From positions 1 through 7,547 of the forward strand of contig WJKG01000150.1 of NCBI GenBank assembly GCA_014729205.1: 7,547 nucleotides of DNA, written 5' to 3'. Under the pieces are notes generated by a model, which did not search any database, had not been told where the DNA came from, and worked only from the letters and a program-made list of their open reading frames with translations. Source of the stretch: a candidate division GN15 bacterium. Its GTDB lineage: Bacteria > Zixibacteria > MSB-5A5 > GN15 > FEB-12. Below are positions 1-6,893 of this stretch, piece by piece. Position 1 is the first letter of the stretch; each line of letters starts with the position of its first letter. A program made the position numbers and the translations under genes.

Positions 1-1971
1 AACCACATCCACCTCGTAAATGAGGTTGATGACCGCTACGAGGTCGAAGACGTCGATCAGGACGTCCGTTGTAACATCGGCAACATTGAACTGCCTGGTG
101 TCGAAACCGTAGTCGCCGATGATGTAACCGACGATATTCACCAGATCGGCAACGTTCACCAGTTTATCAAGGTTGACGTCACCGGGGCGATCTACCTGCA
201 TCACGCCGTTGTCCACCAGAAGCTCCAGTGAAGGTACGCTGGGATCCGGATCGACCGACTCCCAACCCTCCTCGATTCGGAATTCATAATCCCCCGGAGT
301 GGCGTCATCATCGATAGACATGACCACATAGAGAATCTCCGAAGATTCCGCCTGCTGCACCAGTTCGTTGGCCATGCCGAACGTGATAATCCGCACCTCA
401 CCGGGTGTCTGGCCTATGTTGTCCCAAACTACGAAGTCCGCGGTACGAGCGGTGGTGATGATTGAATCTATATCAAAGAGGCTTTCGTCGTAAATGAGGT
501 CAAACTGAACGCCGTAAACGTCCTGGGCGCTTACCAGGTTGATCGGGAAGAAGACCGCCTCAGTACCGGCGATACCACCAACCGGCGCAAATCCGTCAGC
601 CGAAGTGGTAAACAGCCTGTCCCTTTCGATCTCCTTAACTATCACCGTGATCGTTACGGATCCACTCGCTGGCGTCGCGGCATCATCGGTTGCCGTGAAC
701 GTGAAGTTGTATGTACCACTCTGGTTGATATCCGGGGTGAAACTGAAATTTCCAACAACCGGGCTAGTCCCGACAACAGGATTTGTCGGTCCAAAAGTAG
801 CGTTGGGCGGCAGCACGTTCGATGGCGCCAGCGTGATCCCGTCACCATCGGCGTCGGTAGCAGTAAGTGTATACGTTACCGAGCCGCCCTGCTCAATCTC
901 CACCGTCGTCCCCGAAGGATCGGTGACAATCGCCGGCGGATTATTGACAGGTTCATCCCCGATAGGTACCGTCAGACTCTGATTGGCTGCACCGAACCGG
1001 TTAACCGCAGTAATTGTGAATGGGTTGCTTTGTCTGACCGTCACCACCTCTGACCCGCTGTTTCCGGGATACCATTGGTCGATCAAACCAAAGTCGTCAG
1101 TCAAGCGGACCGAGTCGGCCGAAGTACACTGCCAACTCAACGTAGTCTGGTCACCGGAAACATCGACAGAACTCGGGTTTGCCGTGAAGCTCTGGATGGT
1201 GGGCACCACCTGCGCTGTATCCACCTCGTGAACGGCTTGTCGCGTATGGAACTTCACCGATGAACCGAGAGCACCCGAGGTATCCGAATACTGCGAGTAC
1301 AAACACGAGTTGCCGACGGTATCTCCGAATGGATCTCCGGGAGTGAAATTCACGATCCAAATCGTCTCATCATAGAAGTTGATGATCGATTGCGTGCCAT
1401 CTGTGGCAGTCTCGTTGACCACCATCGGCACGAATACCGCGGGACCAGAGCCCGGCGAAAGCGCCATTCCGCTATTCAGGCCCTGCGCCGAGATAACGAT
1501 TCGCTGGCGGTTGGCCTGAGTTGCGGGAAAATCGATTTCCGAAATCACCTGGACCGGATTGACTTCGGCCGTAGTGTCATAGCGCGGAGCATAATCGAAA
1601 TCATACTGATTTACCACGGCGACCGCCGAATCGAAGACGATCTGCGTGTCGATGGTAGTATCGCTTCCTACGATTGTCGTGTCGATCCCAGTAATGACGT
1701 CATCGAACAAGGTATCCACCTCAAGCACGATTGGCCTCAGAATCGTTGAATCGAACTCAAGGTACGCCTGGAATGACGCCAGGGCTCGAGTGTTCGTGAT
1801 ATGTAGCGGCAAGCGCAGCGTGTCCCCCGGCAGACTTGTCCCGGGTACGGTGTAAACCGTGTCGCCGATCGATGGCGTCAGCGTATCACAATCGATAAAC
1901 TGAGCCCAGGCACCCGAGGTCAAGGCCAGCAGGATTACCGCGCAGAGAACTGGTATCCTCACAAACTTCAT
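1..1971 (-). CDS. Gene A: secreted multidomain protein with cohesin-like, Ig-like and dockerin domains (3' end outside window)
   Basis: An uninterrupted minus-strand frame runs from the ATG at 1971 to the window edge, 657 codons without a stop, so the C-terminus is missing. The start is supported by GGAGG seven bases upstream and by a signal peptide: MKFVR, a hydrophobic stretch, then AWA before Q24. Visible modules are: a cohesin-like region at about 45-205 (LASFQAYLEFDSTIL); an Ig-like domain at about 257-337 (IQSFTANPSSVDVSGDQTTL); a PKD/Ig-like domain at about 345-447 (TATDADGDG, TYNFTFTATDD); a second cohesin-like domain at about 465-592 (YGVQFDLIYDESLFDIDSI); and a dockerin pair from G597 (DVNLDKLVNVAD, then DVTTDVLIDVFD). 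It probably acts outside the cell as an adhesion or scaffold protein. The gap to B is only 74 bp, so the two may be co-transcribed. By analogy with B and C, a C-terminal sorting domain may follow beyond the window, but this is not seen. No catalytic motif was recognised. Confidence 0.9.
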   Translation of the reverse strand, partial: MKFVRIPVLCAVILLALTSGAWAQFIDCDTLTPSIGDTVYTVPGTSLPGDTLRLPLHITNTRALASFQAYLEFDSTILRPIVLEVDTLFDDVITGIDTTIVGSDTTIDTQIVFDSAVAVVNQYDFDYAPRYDTTAEVNPVQVISEIDFPATQANRQRIVISAQGLNSGMALSPGSGPAVFVPMVVNETATDGTQSIINFYDETIWIVNFTPGDPFGDTVGNSCLYSQYSDTSGALGSSVKFHTRQAVHEVDTAQVVPTIQSFTANPSSVDVSGDQTTLSWQCTSADSVRLTDDFGLIDQWYPGNSGSEVVTVRQSNPFTITAVNRFGAANQSLTVPIGDEPVNNPPAIVTDPSGTTVEIEQGGSVTYTLTATDADGDGITLAPSNVLPPNATFGPTNPVVGTSPVVGNFSFTPDINQSGTYNFTFTATDDAATPASGSVTITVIVKEIERDRLFTTSADGFAPVGGIAGTEAVFFPINLVSAQDVYGVQFDLIYDESLFDIDSIITTARTADFVVWDNIGQTPGEVRIITFGMANELVQQAESSEILYVVMSIDDDATPGDYEFRIEEGWESVDPDPSVPSLELLVDNGVMQVDRPGDVNLDKLVNVADLVNIVGYIIGDYGFDTRQFNVADVTTDVLIDVFDLVAVINLIYEVDVV

Positions 1972-1978
1972 TACGAAA

Positions 1979-1983
1979 CCTCC
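1979..1983 (-). promoter_or_regulatory. Ribosome binding site of gene A
   Basis: The minus strand reads GGAGG followed by TTTCGTA and then the ATG of gene A, a seven-base spacing typical of a strong Shine-Dalgarno site. It fixes the start of A, which is also where the signal peptide begins. Confidence 0.8.
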
Positions 1984-2022
1984 AAAAACAGCCATATTGT
2001 GTACTACAAAACTTCCCAAAAC

Positions 2023-2043
2023 AAAAACTGCTCACAGCCAGTT
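2023..2043 (-). terminator. Small candidate intrinsic terminator after gene B
   Basis: Just after the TAG stop of B the minus strand reads AACT-G-GCT-GTG-AGC-AGTT and then TTT. This can fold as a 7-bp stem with one bulged G and a three-base loop, followed by TTTGTTTT. The stem is short and partly A-T, so it may only weaken read-through into gene A. It could also be chance; the separation of B from A as transcription units is therefore undecided. Confidence 0.35.
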
Positions 2044-2045
2044 AT

Positions 2046-3494
2046 CTACTTCAGCAACAGCATCTTGCGTGTCTCTGAATGAGTCGCATTCTCCAGCCTG
2101 TAGAAATACACACCGGATGCGACCAGCTGGCCGTAACCATCTGTCCCATCCCAGACAGCTCGATGGCTGCCAGGGGACAGGACCTCATTTATCAATATCT
2201 TAACTTGTTGTCCCAAAGCATTATAAACACCAAGTTTCATCGACTGCGCAGAACTGCCAGTAATCTCAAACGCTATCGTCGTCGAAGGATTAAACGGATT
2301 CGGATAGTTCTGCAGCAACGTGAAGTTGTTAGGCAACAAAGCCTTAACATCATGAAGATTGGCGTTCATCATCGTCCCCTCGGCCGAGGCCAGCTCCACC
2401 GACAGACTGCCCTCATCAACAGCCGCATCAAGTTCGATCAGACGACCGGAGCCATCCGGTAAGCTATTGCCATACAGGCTGTAAACAAGCGCTCGAAGCT
2501 GACCATTGAGCGTATCAGCAGCAACTTCCATATTGGCGGGAGTCTCTATCGCAGACGAGGGATCAACCGGGGAATTTAAGTCGGCAATCAAGAGTGCCGC
2601 TCCAATTCGGCGCGAGGACACATAGTCAATCGCTATACCGTCATCGGTTCGCGCAACGCGCACATCCGCTTCAACCGGTGCGCCGGCGGGGGTGATGAGC
2701 CGAGCCGTCCCCGACGTGCCCTGGACTACCCAATTAATCAAGCGTACCAGATCCGCTACGGTCCCCAGGTAGCCATCAGCATTGACGTCGGTGTTGGCCA
2801 TTTGCAAGGGATCCAAGGGGTAACGAACGGGATTCATGAAGTAATTCGTAAACAAGACGGCGTCACCAACATCCGCGGTCACCGCATTCAGATTGACATC
2901 GCCGATCCGAATCTCGCCCAGAGAGTCAACAAAGACCCAGCCATTGAAGTAGGTGATTTCATCACGGCTGACAAACTGTCCGAAGTCATCAACAAGGGTG
3001 TTCGCCTGATCATCAAGGTACTCAAACCGTATTGGCAGCGATTGCCCGGAGTACAGTGTGCTCGGAACTACCCGCCAGGCAAAACTGCATATTTCACCAT
3101 CGCCGGCGGCCATTGGCGGCGTGGCCGGTTGCCCCAAAATGTCGGCAATGGCCAGAACCCGGATGTTACCCGGGTTACCCGCGGCATCATACTGGAATTC
3201 TAAGTATTCAAAATCGGCTGCCCGAGTACCTTGGAGCGTAACTTCTTCCGGGGAAAGGGCTATCGGATCATGGTGAATCAACAACTCAAACGATGTCACG
3301 CCGCGAGAATTCTCCAGAAACAGCCCTATCTTAACCCGCTCACCGGGTTGCGCACTGGCGGTGTCCAGGCGCATAGTGAAATCATCCTGCGCCAGTGCTG
3401 AGGTACCACAAAATACCACAAGTACCACCAAAGTACCGCAAAGGAGAGCCAATCGATCTGGATTGGTAATTATGTGTCTAACAATACCCATCAT
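2046..3494 (-). CDS. Gene B: secreted cohesin-like/dockerin protein with C-terminal sorting domain
   Basis: A complete 482-residue protein. The N-terminus carries a hydrophobic core (about 15-30) and a likely cleavage site after SALA, A35. A cohesin-like domain spans about 38-190 (VTSFELLIHHDPIAL). A dockerin-like pair follows at 198-259: GDVNLNAVTADVGD and, after a long linker, DVNADGYLGTVAD. Residues 262-387 form a beta-rich domain with no family name known to me, but similar to the same position in gene C. The last 95 residues are a Por/type IX-like (FlgD-Ig-like) sorting domain: LLQNYPNPFNPSTTIAF, VYNALGQQV, VWDGTDGYG, SGVYFYRL and terminal KMLLLK. The protein is probably exported across the outer membrane and held at the cell surface; the partner is unknown. 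ATG ATG begins the frame, but no good Shine-Dalgarno sequence precedes it (GATAGTAAGTGGC), so the start is less certain than in A and C. The mature chain has one cysteine, C136. Confidence 0.93.
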   Translation of the reverse strand: MMGIVRHIITNPDRLALLCGTLVVLVVFCGTSALAQDDFTMRLDTASAQPGERVKIGLFLENSRGVTSFELLIHHDPIALSPEEVTLQGTRAADFEYLEFQYDAAGNPGNIRVLAIADILGQPATPPMAAGDGEICSFAWRVVPSTLYSGQSLPIRFEYLDDQANTLVDDFGQFVSRDEITYFNGWVFVDSLGEIRIGDVNLNAVTADVGDAVLFTNYFMNPVRYPLDPLQMANTDVNADGYLGTVADLVRLINWVVQGTSGTARLITPAGAPVEADVRVARTDDGIAIDYVSSRRIGAALLIADLNSPVDPSSAIETPANMEVAADTLNGQLRALVYSLYGNSLPDGSGRLIELDAAVDEGSLSVELASAEGTMMNANLHDVKALLPNNFTLLQNYPNPFNPSTTIAFEITGSSAQSMKLGVYNALGQQVKILINEVLSPGSHRAVWDGTDGYGQLVASGVYFYRLENATHSETRKMLLLK

Positions 3495-3820
3495 GCCACT
3501 TACTATCTGAGCAATATTCAGACCAGATATCCGTTTTGCTGGCGGTTATCTTGTCAGTCCGTGACGCGAGTAACCGGAGATTTTACTGTCTTGTGCGGGG
3601 TGGTCTATTTCCCTGTAAGGACCGCCCTGGCAATAACTTATGTGCCCTCATCCGGGCTTCTACATAGTCCATATCAAGGATCTATGATTCCCCCTCCGAG
3701 ACTCGATATGGCGGCGATGGGCAAACGTGAGGTAAACTTCGCTGAGGCGAAATGAAATGGTGTGCAGTATCGCAAATCTGTGCACAAAGCCGAATTCAAC
3801 GTTGATTACTCCTACAAACG

Positions 3821-3885
3821 AAAAAAATGATGACCTGCGCATGTGGCGATATTCGCCCAGCAGAGTGTTCTGCTTTAGTCATCAT
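3821..3885 (-). terminator. Branched double-hairpin element with T-run, probable intrinsic terminator
   Basis: On the minus strand an outer 8-bp stem (ATGATGAC with GTCATCAT, 3878-3885 and 3827-3834) encloses two hairpins: AGCAGA-ACAC-TCTGCT (3859-3874) and GGCGA-ATA-TCGCC (3845-3857). The closing arm runs straight into TTTTTT (3821-3826). The T-run lies on the 3' side only for minus-strand transcription, which fits termination of the gene C transcript, whose stop lies about 140 bases upstream, or of a small RNA made from this gap. The enclosed two-hairpin shape is unusual for a simple terminator, which usually has one stem. The pairing is read directly; the function is inferred. Confidence 0.6.
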
Positions 3886-3966
3886 GAGTCTCTCTTCTCT
3901 TTAGTTCAGTTGACTTCGTGCCTTAGCAAATCTGTCTGTCGTAACCTCCTTGATTCGGTTTTTTAA

Positions 3967-3998
3967 TTCCCCGGAGAGGAATTAACCTCTCCGGGGAA
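3967..3998 (-). other. Perfect 13-bp hairpin in the 3' untranslated region of gene C
   Basis: TTCCCCGGAGAGG (3967-3979) pairs perfectly with CCTCTCCGGGGAA (3986-3998) around a six-base A/T loop. It starts about 24 bases after the stop of C, so it is well placed as a terminator or mRNA 3'-end stabiliser. However, on the minus strand the stem is followed by AATTAAAAAACC rather than a T-run, and T-richness lies on its 5' side. It therefore does not match the standard intrinsic terminator in the direction of C. Protection of the mRNA end is an alternative role. Confidence 0.65.
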
Positions 3999-4021
3999 AA
4001 TATAGAAGCCTGTGTTCTGAA

Positions 4022-6625
4022 TTACTTCAGAAGCATCATCTTCTTGGTAGCCGAGAAGTTGTCACTCTCGAGCTTGTAGAAGTAAACACCAGAAGCCTGG
4101 CCGCTGGCATCCCAAACCACGGAGTTCTGACCGGCGTTGCCCATGTCGGAAACTTCGTGGACCTTCTGACCGGTCACGTTGTAAATCGACAGGGTGTACT
4201 GAGAAGCCTGCTCGAGGCTGAACTCAATAGTAGTCGTCGGGTTGAACGGGTTCGGGTAGTTCTGAGCCAGTTCGTAGGTGTTCGGCACGGTGGTGCCCTT
4301 GGCGGTCACAGTACCACCAGCCGGGGAACCGAACTCGATGCTGACGACATTGCCGCCGGCATTCAAGAACTCACCCTGGAAGGTGTTCAGATCCATGGAG
4401 TAAACCAGGACCTGGGTGTTCTGACCGTCATAGTTGAACTTCATCTCCATACCGTCGGCGAGCAGCTCAGGAGCCGCGTTGCCAGAGACGACGATATGGG
4501 CAGCGCCCATGGCGTCATCCACGGAGACGATGCTGCCGTTTACGGTGTACTCGGTGCTGACCGGGGAGACCTTCACGTAAGGATTGGCGTCACCACGGAT
4601 CACACGGATCAAGTAAACCAGGTCGGCAACACTGAGGGTAATACCGTCGGCGTTCACGTCGGAAGCCGCGATCTGACCCTGCAGGTTGTAGTGGAAGGCA
4701 CCCAGACCATAAACGAAATAGTTCGAGTACAGAACCGCGTCAGCGATTTCGTACGGAATCTCGTTCAGGTTCAGGTCAGCGCGGGCGTCGATCGAGTCGG
4801 CGCACACGATGTCAATACCACCGTTGTTGAAGTCGATGAACTCGAACGGGGCCGGCTTGCCGGGATCCAGGTCGACAAAGCAACCCTTCTGAATGCCAGT
4901 GTAGGTCGGGAAACCGGTGCTGTCGTTCTGAATCTCCGTCGCGAAATCGGTATCGAACGCAAAGTCGGTCACGACATCGCTGACAAAGAGAGTGTCACCA
5001 GACTTGCTGGCGATGGTGTTGTCACCACAGTCCATCCAGTAGAAACGGATCGGCACATACTGGCACTCCAGCGTAGCGTCGGAGCTGACCAGGAAATCGA
5101 GAGTGAACAGGGTGGCCGGGAAGTCCGGAGCATAGCAGCTCGGATGGTTCGGGCCATTGTTCGTCTCGGCAATACCGATCACGCGGACCAGACCGCTCGG
5201 GCACGGACCGCCACAGTTACCGTTGGGGCCAAAGGTGTACGTGAAGTACTCCCAGCCACAACCGCCGGCGTAGAATGCCGGGCCTTCAAGAGCTTCGGTG
5301 AAAGTCAACGCGGAAGCGTCGTAGGCGATCAAGAAGTCGAAACCACCCATTTCCTCGGAGCCCTTTTCGACGGTAACGTTGACCAGCTCATGCAGGCCGA
5401 TGTAGGCCAGGCTGTCCGGATCGTCACCGGTCTTCTGAATCGTGACCTCGAAAGCGTCCAGTACGGTCACGTCGATAGTGGTGTTACAAACAGCGGTAGC
5501 ACCGGCTTCGTCTTCAACCTGAACCTCAAACACGTAGGTCTCGCCGCCGTCGCCAGCAGGGGCAACACCGGAGACGGTGTTAAAGGTGATCAGGCCGTCG
5601 CCGTCAATGCTGTAGGTACCGACCGGAGCCGGGGTAACACTGAGAATGCTGTAGGTCAGGTCGTCACAGTCGCCATCTTCGGCGTCCATGTCGACGAGAG
5701 CCGTACCACCCATACCAACCTTGGTCACGTCATCACAACCGTCGGTGAAGGCCGGGCCGATATTGGTGAAGGTGAAGTTGATGGTGTGCTCACAGCAACC
5801 ACCACGCTGGTCACAGACCTCGATGGTCGAACTCAGGGAAGCGCCAACGTCGGCAGCCGACGGGGCATATTCCCAGGTAGCAGAACCGGTACCATCGTCC
5901 GGACCAAAGGAACCGATACCATCGGTGACGGTCCACACGAACGGCGGATCGTCTTCATCGTCAGGATCGGTAGCGGTGAAGGTGATCTCGAGAACTTCAC
6001 AATGGGAAGCCTCAACCGTCACCGGGGGGGCCGGGTCGATAACCGGGCACTGGTTCTGCAGCACGCGGAGGTCGTAGCAGAACGGGCCGTTCCAGACAGG
6101 GTTGTAACCCTGGCCGGTAGCACCAGCCCACAGCCACTCACCACCCGGAGGGTAGAAAGCAGAGTCGATGCAGAACAGGGTGGCACCACTGGCTGAATCA
6201 CCGATGGTGACCGTGATGTCGATACCCTGGATAGTCTCACCAGCAGCAAGACCGGGACTGCTGATCTTAAAGGCAGCAAAACCGATCGTGTCGGCACCAG
6301 CACCGTCAAGACTGAACTCGTTGACGAACTGACCACCGTTGAACAGCGGAGCGGAGACATCGATCCACTTCTGATTGTCGGCAGCGACCGTGAAGCCGGC
6401 ACCGTTATCAGTGTACATCGTGAAACCGTTGGTCACACCATCCTGAGCTTCGCTGGTGCTGTTGTTGTGCTGGAACTGGAAGGTGTAGCTATTTTCGAAG
6501 AACAGGCTGTCACCCGCGGGCGGGTTCAGCAGCTCCATAGCGCCGCCTTCGATAGGCTGAGCATTCACAAGCCCAAATGAAAGAACCGCAAGACATACGG
6601 CTAGGAAAATCGAAATGCGTTTCAT
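4022..6625 (-). CDS. Gene C: large cysteine-rich secreted protein with Ig-like, cohesin-like, dockerin and sorting domains
   Basis: A complete 867-residue protein. The start has AGGAG six bases upstream and a signal peptide (MKRISIFLAVCLAVLSFGLV, cleavage likely after NA, residue 22). Residues 23-192 form an N-terminal domain I cannot name (FTMYTDNGAGFTV motif). Two Ig/cadherin-like repeats span about 193-290 and 291-390 (EITFTATDPDDEDD, TYVFEVQVEDEAGA). A cohesin-like domain covers about 391-550 (EMGGFDFLIAYDASALTF). The dockerin-like pair lies at 616-679 (DLNLNEIPYEIAD, DVNADGITLSVAD), followed by a beta-rich domain at about 682-779 and a sorting domain at 780-867 (AQNYPNPFNPTTTIEF, SGVYFYKL, KKMMLLK). 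The mature chain has 18 cysteines, all before residue 609, suggesting disulfides in the exported protein. Codon use is highly biased: no TTA, CTA or TCA from codon 145 to about 823, which suggests strong expression. It is probably a major surface protein; no enzyme motif was seen. Confidence 0.95.
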   Translation of the reverse strand: MKRISIFLAVCLAVLSFGLVNAQPIEGGAMELLNPPAGDSLFFENSYTFQFQHNNSTSEAQDGVTNGFTMYTDNGAGFTVAADNQKWIDVSAPLFNGGQFVNEFSLDGAGADTIGFAAFKISSPGLAAGETIQGIDITVTIGDSASGATLFCIDSAFYPPGGEWLWAGATGQGYNPVWNGPFCYDLRVLQNQCPVIDPAPPVTVEASHCEVLEITFTATDPDDEDDPPFVWTVTDGIGSFGPDDGTGSATWEYAPSAADVGASLSSTIEVCDQRGGCCEHTINFTFTNIGPAFTDGCDDVTKVGMGGTALVDMDAEDGDCDDLTYSILSVTPAPVGTYSIDGDGLITFNTVSGVAPAGDGGETYVFEVQVEDEAGATAVCNTTIDVTVLDAFEVTIQKTGDDPDSLAYIGLHELVNVTVEKGSEEMGGFDFLIAYDASALTFTEALEGPAFYAGGCGWEYFTYTFGPNGNCGGPCPSGLVRVIGIAETNNGPNHPSCYAPDFPATLFTLDFLVSSDATLECQYVPIRFYWMDCGDNTIASKSGDTLFVSDVVTDFAFDTDFATEIQNDSTGFPTYTGIQKGCFVDLDPGKPAPFEFIDFNNGGIDIVCADSIDARADLNLNEIPYEIADAVLYSNYFVYGLGAFHYNLQGQIAASDVNADGITLSVADLVYLIRVIRGDANPYVKVSPVSTEYTVNGSIVSVDDAMGAAHIVVSGNAAPELLADGMEMKFNYDGQNTQVLVYSMDLNTFQGEFLNAGGNVVSIEFGSPAGGTVTAKGTTVPNTYELAQNYPNPFNPTTTIEFSLEQASQYTLSIYNVTGQKVHEVSDMGNAGQNSVVWDASGQASGVYFYKLESDNFSATKKMMLLK

Positions 6626-6631
6626 TTCTTA

Positions 6632-6636
6632 CTCCT
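6632..6636 (-). promoter_or_regulatory. Ribosome binding site of gene C
   Basis: The minus strand reads AGGAG-TAAGAA-ATG, a strong Shine-Dalgarno site at six bases. A second GGAGTAA copy lies just upstream (about 6643-6649) inside a small GTAAA...TTTAC inverted repeat (6641-6658), but it is too far from the ATG to be the main site. Confidence 0.85.
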
Positions 6637-6813
6637 AAAAGTAAATTACTCCGTTTACATTAGCGAAGGTGTTCGAATAACACATTCTTCCGTTTCCCCC
6701 CACAGTTTCTCCACGCACCATTCGCAGATGAGAGCCACCAGATCCTTGAACAGTACACTTTTGAGAAACGAAGAACATGTCAGCCGATCTTTCATTGAGC
6801 GTGCGCATACGAG

Positions 6814-6821
6814 CAAATATA
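6814..6821 (-). promoter_or_regulatory. Weak candidate -10/-7 promoter box upstream of gene C
   Basis: The minus strand reads TATATTTG, which matches the TAnnTTTG -7 box known from Bacteroidetes and is one base off the general -10 TATAAT. No matching upstream -33 or -35 box is evident, and transcription from here would give a leader of roughly 180 bases. It is a position to test rather than a firm call. Confidence 0.25.
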
Positions 6822-6867
6822 CCTCTTCTAAGCGTCCTCCTTTCCGATATGAAGGTTGCCAGGTTAA

Positions 6868-6893
6868 GGCCGTCCACCTCACGGCGGACAGCC
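6868..6893 (-). other. 11-bp hairpin with two G-U pairs between D and C
   Basis: Minus-strand RNA can pair GGCUGUCCGCC with GGUGGACGGCC across a GUGA loop, giving 11 continuous pairs including two G-U wobbles. On the plus strand those two become A-C mismatches, so the element appears shaped as RNA read in the direction of the genes. It lies about 95 bases after the stop of D and has no T-run behind it, so it could be a 3'-end structure for D or a leader element for C. Confidence 0.45.

Larger units (their letters stand above)
3495..4021. other. 527-bp intergenic region between B and C with structured RNA signals but no convincing gene
   Basis: This stretch should contain the 3' end of the gene C transcript and the promoter and leader of gene B. 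Short frames on both strands lack Shine-Dalgarno sites and any recognisable protein pattern. Clear features are a perfect hairpin at 3967-3998 and a branched, T-run-terminated element at 3821-3885. An orphan AAGGAGG on the minus strand (3945-3951) is not followed by a usable start codon at normal distance. A small inverted repeat, TTCGC-TGAG-GCGAA, lies at 3738-3751. No promoter for B could be called with confidence between 3495 and 3820. Confidence 0.6.

Noticed and set aside
539..1855. Plus-strand frames of 69-147 codons over gene A.
   Set aside because: They lie opposite a long frame with signal peptide, Ig-like, cohesin-like and dockerin patterns. Their sequences look like shadows, rich in V, S and P without motifs.
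3474..3966. Several short frames on both strands (about 60-93 codons) between B and C.
   Set aside because: They lack ribosome binding sites and recognisable composition, and overlap the structured RNA elements.
6024..6030. A run of seven G (C on the coding strand) inside gene C, considered as a phase-variation tract.
   Set aside because: It encodes a Pro-rich linker just before an Ig-like domain, the frame is intact on both sides, and seven bases is short for a contingency locus. It could also be a place for sequencing error, but nothing suggests one.
4157..6196. A 679-codon open frame on the plus strand opposite gene C.
   Set aside because: It is in exact antisense codon register with C, has no signal peptide, domain or ribosome binding site, and is explained by the absence of TTA, CTA and TCA codons in C. 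C has every mark of the real gene.
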